Shown: positions 9,847-22,700 of the stretch, one piece after another
Numbering within the stretch: the first letter of the stretch is position 1
Layout: every line of letters starts with the position of its first letter
Source: Malachius bipustulatus
Taxonomy: Eukaryota; Arthropoda; Insecta; Coleoptera; Melyridae
DNA: 64,000 nucleotides
Direction: 5' to 3'
Assembly: GCA_910589415.1 (NCBI GenBank)
Contig: OU342630.1
Span: forward strand, 92,252,186-92,316,185
Made by a program: the position numbers and the translations under genes
The notes under the pieces: generated by a model
What the model was told of the DNA's origin: nothing
The model's database searches: none
What the model saw: the letters and a program-made list of their open reading frames with translations, nothing else

Positions 9847-10973
9847 ATATACAGGGTGTCCCATAATATGTGGGCAATCTCCCGGATTTGGGTAAATTTC
9901 GTAAAAATAAATGAAAAAATATCTATAAAATTAATTCCTCAGAGACACCCCTACAAAGATATTAGCTGTTGAAGTTGAGGGTTGAAAATCAATTTATTGC
10001 AATAACTTTTTTATTTCTTGACCGATTTTGATAATTTTTGGTTTTATTTTGTATTATTTGGGACTGTTTAGAATAGTGTTTCATAATCTTTGGTAGCACA
10101 TACATAGACCTCGGGATGGCATAACCCCCTCATTCACTTGAAAGAAAACAATAAAAATAATAATTTTACAGTTTTTTAAGGTTAATTTTCTTTTTATTTG
10201 ACATTTTTTACATAAAAAATGTCTCTTTATTTATTTCGATAGAGCGAACCGTTATCGAGATAAACGTCCTTCTAATAGGTGATGCGCCGCAGGAACTTTC
10301 CAAATTTCAAGTAAATTTTAACAAGATGGCTGACCTTTGACAGTAAATTGAGCAGGAAACAAAACAATAACTTAATTACATACACGTCAAATAGTGTCAA
10401 AGATTTCAATTCATGCAGATTCAATTCTAACTGATTTTAAAATGAGTTACACAAACGCTGAAAAGCAGTTAGAATTGAATCTGCATGAAATGAAATCTTT
10501 GACACTGACGTGTATTTAATTAAGTTAATGTTTTGTTTCCTGCTCAATTTACTGTCATAGGTCAGCCATCTTGTTAAAATTTACTTAAAATTTGGAAAGT
10601 TCCTGCGACGCATCACCTATTAGAAGGACGTTTATCTCGATAACGGTTCGCTCTATCGAAATAAATAAAGATACATTTTTTATGTAAAAAATATCAAATA
10701 AAAAGAAAATTAACCTTATAAAACTGTAAAATTATTATTTTTATTGTTTTCTTTCAAGTAAATGAGAGGGTTATGCCATTCCGAGGTCTATGTATGTGCT
10801 AGCAAAGATTATGAAACACTATTCTAAACAGTCCCAAATAATACAAAATAAAACCAAAAATTATCAAAATCGGTCAAGAAATAAAAAAGTTATTGCAAAA
10901 AATTGATTTTCAACCCTCAACAATTTACCCAAATCCGGGAGATTGCCCACATATTATGGGACACCCTGTATAT
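9847..10973. mobile_element. Long hairpin (foldback) element, ACAGGGTGTCC termini
   Basis: The left arm (9847-10433) and right arm (10466-10973) are near-complete reverse complements. Both begin ATATACAGGGTGTCCCATAA at the outer end and meet at a 32-nt loop (10434-10465). The right arm lacks about 75 nt present in the left arm (roughly 9900-9975). There is no coding frame. Termini and TA-rich edges match the other ACAGGGTG elements in the window. A transcript would fold into a duplex of several hundred base pairs. Confidence 0.88.
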
Positions 10974-12313
10974 TTTATATCAGTCGACTTATATGGCATC
11001 TCGATAAGTCCAAAAAGAAGAAAGTAGGAAAAACATAACTCGTCATTATTCAGATCTCGCTTGAAATATAGGTAAAAACAGTGATCAATATTAATAGAAT
11101 TCAGACAACTCCGTGAAATGGAACCCTGACTACCTCTACATGATTTATATCCTTCCAGCAGGCTCTATTTCTTTTAACGCAATAATTAAAAAAATAGGAA
11201 TACAAAATTAAGTAGATACGAAGAAAGATTAAAGAGTAACAGTTTTTTTTTTTAATTTTGTTATTTATACATATACCTAAATATTATTTTTATTTTTTGA
11301 ATTATTTTAATAATAACCATTGTGCATCTCGAGGTGATTTGCTTTTAAGAATCTATTGAGTCAGGTCCTATACCTACGATACGGACGATATGTTATGGAA
11401 GTTATGAAAAAACATAAGAACTCTTCTTCAGTTTTCAAAGATACATTCCGTAAATTTTCTTCCACACCCGTGTACGCAAGGGACCACTGTGGAACGATAT
11501 AAAGAAAACACTTGTGTTGTATGTGAACAGAATTTATGACGTTAATTTTGTACATGAACGCAGTCTACGCATTCTGACATGGCAAAGTAACTTTGTAAAT
11601 AAATTTCCTTCTTTACATGGCAAACATCCACACCTATGTTTCTCCTGCGTAGCCTCGGGCCGGTTAGCTATACTCCCCTCGTATCTCCGCCCGCTGTCAT
11701 TGGATCAACGTCGACTGTAATTTCCGGTAGTTTATTGTCGGAATGTTAAAAACCAAAATAATTCAATTACTGTTTGAATGTCAGATAAAGGAAAATTTAA
11801 CCTGATAAAATCCAGGTGGATGTCTATGCCTGTGCGTGCATTTTCTGGTATGTTTTTTATTCTATTTTTTCATGAAGTTAGACAGTATGAAGATAGGCAT
11901 GAGATCAGTTGGTTAATATTATTATTACCTACTAACTCGACAAATTGAAATCATTCATGATTCAACTTAAAATGATTTCAAACGTAAGCTATCATATTAG
12001 CAAATTTACCATGCAGTCATGTTAATCAAATAATTTACTTTTTATTGTGGCATTATAATCTCAAATTTTTGCAAGCCAAGCCGATGAGCCTTCTCGTTCC
12101 CATTTCGGGTGATTTGGCGAGTCACATTCCAGGCCAGTGTCTTTACAAAAAAGAAACAGTGATAAAATGTTCATAATTGAGTTGATTCGTGAAAAGTTGA
12201 TAAAATGTAATAAGTTTGTCAACAAATAAATTGTCGCTATAATTTTCCGCCTAGAAAAAAGCATCTTAACAAATATCTTCTTTTGCCTCTAAATTCCGTA
12301 ACAGAAGTAAGTT
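10974..12313. other. Unassigned region with one GC-richer pocket
   Basis: Mostly AT-rich with no identifiable gene. A GC-richer pocket at about 11640-11735 (around GCCTCGGGCCGGTTAGC) has no recognised coding or RNA match. Nothing else is seen. Confidence 0.45.
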
Positions 12314-12900
12314 TGGTTTGTCCAGTGAGTGTTGTCCTTTGTGATAACTATAAGGATACATCTTCTCGTCGTCTTGATACGCTTCGATTGATACGATAAG
12401 ATTGTCGTCCAGCTGATCGGATAGTGACAGTGACAGTGACGTACTAAATACCGATTAAGGTTTGTGATTTGAAACGTTTTTAATACGAATTCAGCAGCAT
12501 TACCTGTGATATTGTACGATGTGATAAACTACGAGTAACTTATTAATTGCGTGAATGCCTAAAAATCTATTGCCTTGTTTCTCTAACGTTTGAAATAACA
12601 GGCAGCGTATATTTTCGCAAAGAACTACAAAAAATTACACAAAATGCCTGGGAAACGATTGAAGTTCTTAGGAGGTGTCTTTTGTTATCGAAAAGTTTCA
12701 AGGCTCTACTTCGTCAATAACTTGTCGAAATAATATATTTGTAGGATATTCATTATTCCTCAACACACGCCACTGACGGGATTGCGATACCACATCTGGG
12801 TCAAATTAGAAATAAGTGTACGATTCGAATCGAATTAAACGAAATTGTTTAGTCAGGATCAGTGTGGCATCACATCGGACAACACTCACTGGACAAACCA
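12314..12900. mobile_element. TIR element, copy 1 (TGGTTTGTCCAGTGAGTGTT ends)
   Basis: A 24-bp perfect terminal inverted repeat begins TGGTTTGTCCAGTGAGTGTT at 12314, with its mirror ending at 12900. The interior has no coding capacity. The whole element is homologous, in inverted orientation, to 55262-56193. No clear target duplication is visible and the superfamily is not assigned. The termini differ from the ACAGGGTG group. Confidence 0.75.
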
Positions 12901-13734
12901 GCGGTACAGTCGCGGCCACCCAAATTTGAACGCATTTTGGTATCAACAAGCCGATGCACCATTCCAGACCGAATTCCGTTACCCTTTTGTATGTTCCAAC
13001 GCATATTGGTGCTTGTTAATTCCCCAAGTAATGCAAATAATTAATGACTAACTATCCCATCAATACTTAAAAGAATACTTCTAACACCCCAATTGGAATA
13101 ATGGCAAAGGAGTGAACGCGTAAACGCAACTCGAAAATTATTAAACTAAAGTCCGACATTATAAGGTGCTTCTTTATTACCTATACCACTGGATAGGAAA
13201 GGCAATTGAGGGATTGCAAAATGAGTAGCTGCAGATTTCAGATGCGAAGGAAGGCCGTCAGGTTTCTATTTCCTCTAAACCCCATGTAAGTTAGAATGTA
13301 CAAATGTACAACCCAGAATGCTGTGCAGAACTAGAGTCCTGGTATATCGAAGGGACTCTATGCAGACCTAGCGGATGGTGCAACCGTTGATTGAAGAAGT
13401 AGGCCTGACTCCTTCAATCAACGGTGCAACTATACAGAGAAAAACGCTAGCAGGGGCATAGCGACGGAAGCTGGAGGTCAAAGCTGCAAAGGATTTTGGT
13501 GTGAAAATGACACCGACGATGTCTTGATTAATCCGACAGCTTCAAATATAATGTGACTACTTAACACTTACACGCGAACTCACTATGCTATTCTAGGACT
13601 ACTGAACGCAGAGATCTGTCAGCCCGGGAAGATGTCTAAATATGAAAGGATACAATAAGCTGGAGTAGATATACCAACATTATTATAGGAATCAAAACAT
13701 CGAATTTCATATTTAGTAAAATATAATGCAATAA
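12901..13734. other. Unassigned region containing a small hairpin
   Basis: The only structure seen is a hairpin at about 13379-13428, where GGTGCAACCGTTGATTGAAG pairs with its mirror around a short loop. Flanking sequence is of ordinary GC content with short broken frames and no recognised family. Confidence 0.45.
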
Positions 13735-14040
13735 TAATAATAAATCTCTTTATTGTACCAATAAATTCAACAATCATTGATTAGTACAATAGCGTTGTAA
13801 ACGATGATAATAATACACAAACAAAGAACAAACCGCAGTAGTACACATAAATTCGCCTGCGTAATCAAAAGGTCATACGCAAGCGATTTGCATGATAACA
13901 CATTGATCACAATTACAAAAGAATCAGAGAAAATTGAGAAGAACAAATAAAGGAAAATTTCTAGAATTTCTAGCAATACAATAACAACCTTGTAAAAACG
14001 CCCTTAAGCAAGAAAGAGTTTAGTTATCACGTTTTATGCA
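13735..14040 (-). mobile_element. LINE 3' end (TTA-tailed), copy 1
   Basis: 13735-13872 is the reverse complement of 46232-46370, including the 3' terminus ACAATAAAGAGATTTATTAT and the TTA-repeat tail. The homology shows this is the 3' UTR of a dispersed non-LTR family. The part at 13873-14040 extends further 5' than the other copy. No coding sequence remains. The internal (upstream) limit is approximate. Confidence 0.6.
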
Positions 14041-14523
14041 ACATAGACACCTCTCGCAGTGATAATATTTTATTAAATGAGAGTGATGATAATTAATGAG
14101 AATGATAAAGAAAATTAATTACAAATTAGAATATAACACAATTACAGCACCATGATTTCCATATCAGAAAATTATTGGAGCGGTTGACGGTGATTGCAAT
14201 ATCCTTCATTTCTGTTCAAACATATATTAATCCTTCGTGTCATATTATTGAAATCAGTTAACAGCTATGTTCCTCTAATTGCCGTAATGGTATAATATGC
14301 ATACTTAAAATTAATGCATTCAGTATTGACTCTTGTAATTCTTCAGCAGTAATTGCAAATTATATGCATATATTACATCTCTAAGATGCCCATGTTCAAA
14401 CATGTAGAGGTATGGATGGGTTAAATTTAGTCATTATCTATACATCTTTCAAGCTGATCTTGTCATCCAAAGATTATAACCGTGATAATCATGTTCAAGT
14501 TAATCATCCATCAGTAATTGCTG
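14041..14523. other. Unassigned AT-rich stretch
   Basis: No gene, TIR or tail recognised. Confidence 0.45.
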
Positions 14524-15203
14524 TATAAGGTGATTCATAATTATGTGCGCAGGACTTCAAAATGTGATAGTCCGTTCAAAAATATGAAAAAAAAATCGTA
14601 TTAACATGGGTCCGCAAACAAACCGTTTTCGTAATATTATCTACGTTAAGAGGGAAAATTAAAAAAAAAGTGTGGCAGAGAAACAAATCATAAAAAAAAT
14701 TATCAAACATTATTGAGTTTTTGTCCACAACAAAAACATGTTGCCCCTTTTATGTTTTTCATCATAAAATGCTGTTTTTCTGGAAAACAGTTCACCAGTT
14801 CACCTTGGAGTATTTTGACCAAGATCACCTTTTTTTTATGTAGAAAACATTGACAATTTAAAATGTGCTTCCATATTGCCAATTTTTGCAGGGTCGTAGA
14901 AATTAGAGGCAAAAAAATTTCAAACAACCTCCTCAAAATCTCCGCCACTGCCGTACAAAATAAATTTAATCAGAGTTAAAAAAGTAAATAATATTATTGA
15001 TAAGATGTGTACAGAAATTCAGTTTTATATCTGAAAGCGTTCCTGAGAAATCTTCAAAACACTTGAAAAAAAAATTTTTCTTGACACCCCTATCTCTAAA
15101 ATGGTGGGTTTTGCGGACCAATGTTAATAGGAACTTTTTTTCATATTTTTGAACGAGCTCTCACATCCTGAAATCCTGCGCACATATTGTGAATCAGCCT
15201 GTA
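14524..15203. mobile_element. TIR element with imperfect ends (about 680 bp)
   Basis: The left end TATAAGGTGATTCATAATTA, followed by TGTGCGCAGGA, mirrors the right end TCCTGCGCACATATTGTGAA and its continuation to TGTATA at 15203. Inside, TATGAAAAAAAAATCGTATT and the 'TGGTCCGCAAA' string on the left are mirrored near 15110-15160, so the inverted repeat extends at least 100 bp inward with mismatches. It is non-coding. The left terminus has a degraded ACAGGGTG. Confidence 0.6.
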
Positions 15204-15329
15204 TAAAACGAGCTTAAAATAAATTCCCCGTCAGTTGTGCATAAATCATGTCTGTATAATAAGACACCGTGATAATAAGCTTTAATGTTTGCTTCCCAAA
15301 AGTAACGGATAAATTCAATAAAATCATAT

Positions 15330-15942
15330 GAAGACGTTTTTTTTTGCATAGCACACGTCAATCGTTATTTTTGATTTGTCATCCAAGCATGTTTTTTCGA
15401 CCCCCACCCTTTCCCTCCCAAGGGGTAGCTACCCCAACTGTAAAAATTCAAATGGCAAGGTACCTATTACGATACCTTGATTGATAGATTTTTTTATCCC
15501 AAATAAAACGAGAAAAAAAATTTCAAATCGGTTAATAATTAACGAAAATATTCATCAAAATGTGATCGAATAAGGAAATAAAGAAAATAAATAAAAAATA
15601 AATAAATAAATAAATAATTTCAAGCCTTTAGCGCAAGATTAGGGCATTGTCTTGCTGTTGTGTAATTTCTCGAAGACCTGTTTAAATTTTAATACGCTTA
15701 TATTTTATTTCCTTATTGGATCACAAATTGGTGAATATTTTCGTTAATTATGAGCCGATTTGAATTTTTTTTTTGTTTTATTCGGGATGAAAAAACCTAC
15801 GAATCAAGGTAACGTAAGGAGTACCTTGCCATTTTTACAGTTGTGGTAGCTACCCCTTGAGAGGGAAATGGTCAAAAAAGACATGCTTGGATGGCAAATC
15901 AAAAATAAAGATTGACGTTTCTGAGCAAAAAAACGTCTTCGT
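15330..15942. repeat. Imperfect foldback with about 240-bp arms
   Basis: GAAGACGTTTTTTT near 15330 mirrors AAAAAACGTCTTC at about 15928-15940. The mirror continues through the CATCCAAGCATG, GGGTAGCTACC, AAGGTACC and TTAACGAAAATATTCA blocks on each side. The spacer at about 15580-15690 contains an (AAAT)n run (15590-15617). Arms are diverged, and ends are not the ACAGGGTG type. Confidence 0.7.
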
Positions 15943-16813
15943 GTATTGGAACAAACCTAATAATAATAATTGAAAATGGATTCGATACAAAATCCGGAAC
16001 ACCATGTTTCTTTGGCGGCATTGATAATATTTTGTTTCTTCATACATAAACATAAGTAGTTATTTAATTTATAAGGCTGGTACTCACTTTGCCATACCTG
16101 GTGGAGCCGCATTCGCAGTTGATAAATCTTATCCATTTTCCATTTCTGTTATGGAGAAATGATTAATGTAACAATTAAAGTGGATTGCATTATTTCAATT
16201 ATTATTAACTGCCAACGAGAATTGCATTCATTAGTACTAAGATGAACATAAACCTAAGCGTAGATAAGTTCAATAAGCCAGGTGGAAAGTGGCTTACGGC
16301 ATGTGTGCATTTTTATAGTGCCAACGCATATACCAGAATGGACATAGTTGCATTCCTGCACAATAAAAGGCGTCAAATATGTGCAAAGCGGGTGTGAAAT
16401 AAATATTATCTCAGCCAGTATATTATACGTATACGTACGTGATGCAGGTCCACAAGCTTACTATATGACGATGGAGTAATATACCCGGAACTCTGTACTT
16501 GATACTGAGAATTTTTTCTAAACCAAATTACCTATTTAATTTAAAAAAATATGATTTTTGACCCATAAGGTACACTTATTTCTTTTTTATATAAGGAATC
16601 AGATTTAACATGATATAACAATAGTTATTTGTAGAGCAGTGTTTATTGGGTTGCTGAGTCAATAAAAAGCCAAAGAGTTACATCAACTGATGCATGTGTA
16701 TTTCTAAAAAGCTAGCTGCTTTCGAGGGAAGCTGGCTTTGTAATAAACTGGAAACTTCATCAGGCTCTGTAATAAAGAGAGGAGGCACGTGTTAGCCAAG
16801 GTCATCTCCAGAC
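15943..16813. other. Unassigned AT-rich stretch
   Basis: No gene or bounded element is recognised. Confidence 0.45.
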
Positions 16814-17397
16814 AATACAGGGTGTTTTGTAATTGAATGTCAATATTTAAGGGGGAGATTTTTGGGTTCATTTTAAGAAGAAAACTTCATAAGAACGTAT
16901 GTCCTAAAAGTCTTAACTTTTGAAATACAGGGTGGTAAAGTTTTTAAAAATAAATTTTATTTCATAATATCTGTAATACCGCTCTGGATATTTTAATGAA
17001 ATTTAATAGACAGGTATTAGGCTCATCAAGAGGCATTTTTTCATATACCACATTTTGTTTTATTTCCACTAGTGACGATCGTGCAGAATTTTACCTATGC
17101 ATATTTTTATATTTTTTTATTGTCATTTAACGACAATCTTTTGACCATGTAGAGAAACAGATTTTATTTTTTTAGGCGAAAACCGCGCATCGGCCTGAAA
17201 AAAAATAAGTGATCAAATTTGCTTGTAAATGAATGGGGATTCCAAAAATGATTTATATTTGAACAGAAATCAGTGGCGTACCATCAATGTCTGCTAAAAT
17301 ATGCCGGTAAAATTCTGCACGATCTTGCACCATCGTCACTAGTGGAAATAAAATGAAACGTGGTACATGAAAAAATGCCCCTTGATGCGTAATACCT

Positions 17398-19029
17398 TGA
17401 TTGCGGATTATTTTAAAAGCGTGTATGTGGCAGATAATGCGGACACATATGAAGAATTTTGTAGATATTATGATAATTTAGAATTAAACACAAATAATGT
17501 TAATATAGGTGAAATAGTAGCAGCTGATGTAATAGAGGCTACCAGAAAAATCAAAAGCAATGCAATTGGTCCGGATGGAGTGCCGGCTTATATATTTAAG
17601 GGTTGCATCGAGATATTATCAGTTCCACTCTGTGTAATTTTTAATGCAAGTATTAGAAAATGTTGTTACCCTACAATTTGGAAATGCGCCAAATGCATTC
17701 CTATTTACAAGTCAGGATCAGGTGACAAGAGTGACATAAGAAATTACAGGCAGATAAGCATATTATCTGTGCCATCCAAAATTTTTGAAATAATTGTCTA
17801 TAAAAGTATATAGTGCTGTGCGGTCCTCCATCTCGTCATCTCAGCATGGATTTTTGCCCATGAGATCTACAGAAACAAACTTATGTTCGTTTATGGAATA
17901 CACATCTACAATGATGCAGAATCATGGTCAGGTTGATACGGTATATTTGGACCTGAGTAAAGCATTTGATAGGGTCAGTCATCGCTTGCTGGTGAAAAAA
18001 ATGAAATGTTGGGGCTTCAATGAGGACCTATGCATTTTTTTTAGCTCGTATCTGAGCAACAGAAAGCAATACATATGTGTTAATAAGTATAAATCTAAGT
18101 GTTTCGTAAACTGCAGCAACTTAGGTCCGTTGCTTTTCATACTGTTCGTCGATGATGTCACTAAACTCGTAAAAAAATGCCCTATGCTGCTTTACGCGGA
18201 TGATATAAAGATCTATTCGTCGATAAGGAATACTAACGATTGCTTAATATTCCAACAACAAATTGATATGGTTTATCGGTGGTCCTGCTTGAATTTTCTT
18301 AACTTTAACATAAAGAAATGCGCAGTTGTCACGTATCACAGAATAAAATCGTTCACTGTCTTTAGTTATAAAATTGACGGTAATCTGATTCGAAGGCATG
18401 AGGAGATACGAGATCTCGGGGTACATTTTGATGATAGCCTATCTTTTGCTACACATGTAAATATTATTGTCGCTAAGGCAAGGAAAACTTTAGGATTTAT
18501 AGTAAGAACGTCCAGAGCATTCAAGTCTGTATGTGTGATGGATACTCTGTTCAATAGTTTTGTCAGAAGCATACTCGAATATGGTGCAGTGGTGTGGTAC
18601 CCGTATTATGAAAAATATGTTACTGCAATTGAAAAGGTTCAGAGAAAATATCTAAGGATTAAATATCTCAGAGAAACAGGAATTTATGTCAATGAGAGAG
18701 TGAACGAATTGTATAGTCACTACAATTGTGTTTTAATGAGATCTCGAAGAGATAGGTTGCTCTTGCTCTTTCTATTTAAGCTACTTAATAATTACATAGA
18801 TTCCAGTTATCTCCTGTCAATAATTAGTTTTAGAGTGCCACAAGCAAATACGCGACTATGCGATATGTTTATTTGTAGAAATGCAACTACAAACTACTGT
18901 ATGTACTCTCCCATTAACAATATGTTAAAAACATATAATAAGATAGGTCACCAATTAGACATATTTGGATTGAATGTGCGACAATTTAGAAAAGCAATGG
19001 AGGAGGGAATGTTATCGTGTTCTGAATAA
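17398..19029 (+). pseudogene. LINE B reverse transcriptase, frameshifted
   Basis: The first part (to about 17810) reads IADYFKSVYV, IGPDGVPAYI, WKCAKCIPIYKSGS and NYRQISILS. A frameshift near 17800 moves the frame to SSQHGFLPMRST, VYLDLSKAFD, then LLYADDIKIY (YADD box) and ILEYGAVVWYPYYEKYV, ending at 19029. The block before NLGPLLF should read VPQGS but is replaced by FVNC, so a few codons are lost. The apparent upstream ATG at 17367 belongs to the host TIR element. No EEP domain is present. It is related at a distance to LINE A. Confidence 0.8.
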
Positions 19030-19095
19030 CTGTAAGGGGTATTAGTAGGTTGTATTACTCTGTAATTGGTTTGTAACTGTTGAGTAATAAATTCA

Positions 19096-19122
<27 letters not shown>
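17398..19122 (+). mobile_element. LINE B, 5'-truncated non-LTR retrotransposon
   Basis: It inserted into the right arm of the surrounding TIR element, with a short target duplication TACCT (17393-17397 and 19123-19127). The 5' end starts inside the ORF2 region ahead of the RT domain. The 3' end has a short UTR followed by a (TTA)n tail at about 19098-19122. It is the typical truncated copy left by target-primed reverse transcription. Confidence 0.8.
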
Positions 19123-19126
<4 letters not shown>

Positions 19127-19327
19127 TGTATACTAAATTTCATTAACATATCCAGAGCGGTATTACAGATATTACGAAAAAAAGATTTATTTTAATAAAA
19201 CTTTACCACCCTGTATCTCAGAAGTTAAGACTCTTAGGACATACGTTCTTATGAAGTTTTCTTCTTAAGATGAACCCAAAAATCAGCCCCTTAAATATTG
19301 ACATTCAATTACATAACACCCTGTATT

Positions 19328-19765
19328 AAGCTAAATTGATTACAAATTATGAATAACTAGTTACTGAAATTAGATCAGTTGTGGCCCATTAGTTGTTGTA
19401 AAAATAAGATATGGAACTGATCTAATTTCATGGTGCATGGTATCTGGTAACTGGAACTCATATGAAAATAAAGAGCCCCGGAGAAGTATAATTAAATAAT
19501 TTACCTATGATAATGCAACAAATATATATCTATGATATATCTATTATATCGTGTAAAGTTAATTTGTTAAATCAATTATAAGTATACTTCCACATTTTTG
19601 ATATCTAACAATAATTATCCACATTTAAAGTTCAAATTTTAAGAGTTAGAAATAATGCAAGAAATCGCGTTTTCATGGCAACTTCATGCTTGCCATCAGA
19701 TTCACCTCATTACTATTAGTATAGCCACTAAATATCAGCTTATTAATTAGAAAATTTTAGTAGAG
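19328..19765. other. Spacer with a 16-bp perfect inverted repeat
   Basis: TGAAATTAGATCAGTT (19365-19380) and its exact mirror (19415-19430) are separated by 34 nt. No gene is recognised in the rest. Confidence 0.6.
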
Positions 19766-19785
19766 TAGTAGCTGCTTTCTATAAT

Positions 19786-22700
19786 ATAAATATTTACTTT
19801 TTTCAAAGAAATTAGTGAATAATATTGATGGCAGACGATAGCTTGAATACTAGAGCCCATCATGGATTAAACAACAACAAAATCCACAAAGATCGTCACT
19901 GTGAAGACTGGACCGATTCCTTGGAATACTCCCAGTCATGCAGCTCTAAAGAATTGACACTTGGCTCGAATTTGACCATATTACAACTAAACATTGAAGG
20001 AATATCTAAAGATAAGTGCCACTTTTTATCTAAAATTTGCAATGATAAAAATGTAGATATAATACTTCTTCAAGAAACGCACACAAATTCTAATGAACAA
20101 ATTTTATCTCGAGGTGTTATTCCAAGTTATACACTTGTTGAATCATTAAACAGTGCAATACACGGATGTGCTACTTATGTTAAGGAAAATATTCACAATC
20201 CTGAAATCATATATAATAATATTTATGAAGGTATATTTATAATTGTCATAAAAGTTTCAGATACTTTCATTTGTAATTTATATAAACCTCCAAAAGTTCA
20301 ATGGCCAGAAGATTTTCCTATAGTTTATGGACACCCAGTTATTTATGCAGGAGATTTTAATTGTCATCATAATTCTTGGGGTTATGATCTCAACGACCGA
20401 AATGGCATTGCTTTGTCCAACTGGATTGAGAGAAATAATTATCATTTGAAATATAATCCGAAAGATAAAAAAAGTTTTTATTCTTCTAGATGGCGTAAAA
20501 ATTATAACCCAGATTTATGCATAATATCTAAAGACAATGATGATATACCATTACCTATTATCAAGGAAGTATTACAACACTTTCCACATAGCCAACACAA
20601 GCCGACGTTAATTAGGACAGGAATTCGTATTGAATATATTAATTCATTACAAAAACCAAGATGGAATTTTGGCAAAGCAAACTGGAAAGAATTTAGAACT
20701 CAAATAGACAATAACATAAGATGGATTAAGCCCACTTATAATAACTATTCTAGATTTGTAGGTATCATAAAAGCAACAGCTAAAAGAACAATACCTAGAG
20801 GATTTCGACAACAATATATTCCTTGTTGGACCAAAGAAACTCAGGAAATCTATGAATCATATAAAAAAGCGCCCACTACAGAAGCAGCAAATACAATTTT
20901 GAATTCTCTGAACAATTCACGGAAAGAAAAATGGAATACTTTAATGGAAAACATGAATTTCACTCATTCTAGTAGAAGCAGTTGGAACCTACTTAGCAAA
21001 TTAGGAACTACTAATCAAATAAAACAGCAAAAATATAATATTTCACCTAATTCTATTTCTTCTAGAATAGTGAAAGTTTCTAATTCTGTTTTAGTATCCA
21101 AAGAAGAACAGAAAAACATTAAAAATAAATTAAGAAAACAAAGAAAAAATGCCATTAATTCTGACACATTGTCTAAACCATTTGAATTAAAAGAACTTAA
21201 AGCAGCAATAAATTCCATGAAAAATCGAAAATCACCTGGTTTCGATGGTATTTTAACTGAATTCTTAAAAAATCTGGGGAGTTTTTCATTAAAATGGCTA
21301 CTTTCTTTTTTTAATAACATTCTGGTTTCAGGTCGACTACCTGAAGATTTCAAAAAAGCAAAAATTAGCGCAATTCTAAAGCCTGGGAAACCAAATGATG
21401 ACTCTTCAAGCTACAGACCTATTGCTTTGCTTAGTATCACTTATAAAGTACTGGAAAAACTTTTATACAATCGTCTATTACCAATTGTTGATGAAAAATT
21501 ACTTATTGAACAAGGAGGATTTCGGCCAAACAGAAATACATGTGACCAAGTTTTGGCGTTGACAACCCACATTGAATGTGGCTTTCAAAGAAAATTAAAA
21601 ACAGGAGCAGTCTTCCTAGATCTATCTGCAGCATACGACACTGTGTGGAAAGAAGGTCTCTTACATAAATTATATAAAACCATTGGTTGTAAGACGATTA
21701 TGAATCTATTGGAAAATATGCTATCAGACCGAAAAATAAAAGTTTTCGTAAACGAAAAGAGCAGTAAATACAGAATCTTAAATAATGGTCTCCCACAAGG
21801 TTCTGTTTTATCTCCACTGCTATTCAATATTTACATTAGTGATTTGCCTGCAACCAAATCTAGAAAATTCATATATGCCGATGACATTATTTTAACTTAC
21901 CAAAACAGCGAATTTAATTTATTAGAAGAAACGCTGTGCTCTGATTTGAAAATCATGAATGATTACTTTAAGAAATGGCGTCTTTGCTTAAACTCTTCAA
22001 AAACAGAAGTTACATGTTTCCATCTCAATAACCACCAAAAATCTAAAAAGCTAAATATAACTTTCAACGGATCGTCACTGAATCATAATTTCAATCCAAA
22101 ATATCTTGGTGTGACTTTGGATATATCTTTAACCTATAATCAACACTTAGAAAAAGTGAAACAAAAATTAAAAACAAGGAATAATATTCTATACAAACTT
22201 GCTGGAACAACTTGGGGAGCCAATGCAAAAACAATTCGCACATCAGCTCTTGCACTTGTTTATTCAACAGCGGAATATTGTGCACCCGTATGGCTCAACA
22301 GTGTACATCAATCAAAAGTGGATATTCAACTGAACCAAACATTACGAATTATTACTGGAACAATTTCCTCAACTCCGATCCCTTGGTTACCTGTTTTGTC
22401 AAATATTGCTCCATCTAATCTCCGAAGACAACAAGCAACACATAAAATCATGAATAAATACCGAACATTTCCAGATGATTTTTCAATAACATCGGACCTG
22501 AATAATCTTCCAACAACGAGATTAAAATCAAGAAGACCTGTGTGGCTAGAAACATACCTGGATCGACCATTTAAAATTGAAGATGAATGGAGAAATGATT
22601 GGCGAAATAAAAGTGTTTCTTTATTCAACAATACTTTAATCGAAGATCCTTCATCATTAGTCAACGGTTTTGAAATCAGAAGGAAAGTCTGGGTACAAGT

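Larger units (their letters stand above)
16814..19327. mobile_element. ACAGGGTG-type TIR element interrupted by LINE B
   Basis: The outer ends AATACAGGGTGTTTTGTAAT (16814) and its near mirror (ending 19327) define the element. The inverted repeat continues inward past a second, internal ACAGGGTGGTAAAGTTTT unit (16925; mirror at about 19200) to the TTTCCACTAGTGACGATCGT block (17070; mirror near 17325). The left arm is intact. The right arm is split at 17397/19123 by LINE B. Without the LINE, the element is about 790 bp and has no coding capacity. Confidence 0.8.

Noticed and set aside
12845..13051. Pair of overlapping plus frames near 12.85-13.05 kb
   Set aside because: They overlap the right TIR of the 12314-12900 element and run into unassigned DNA; no family features.
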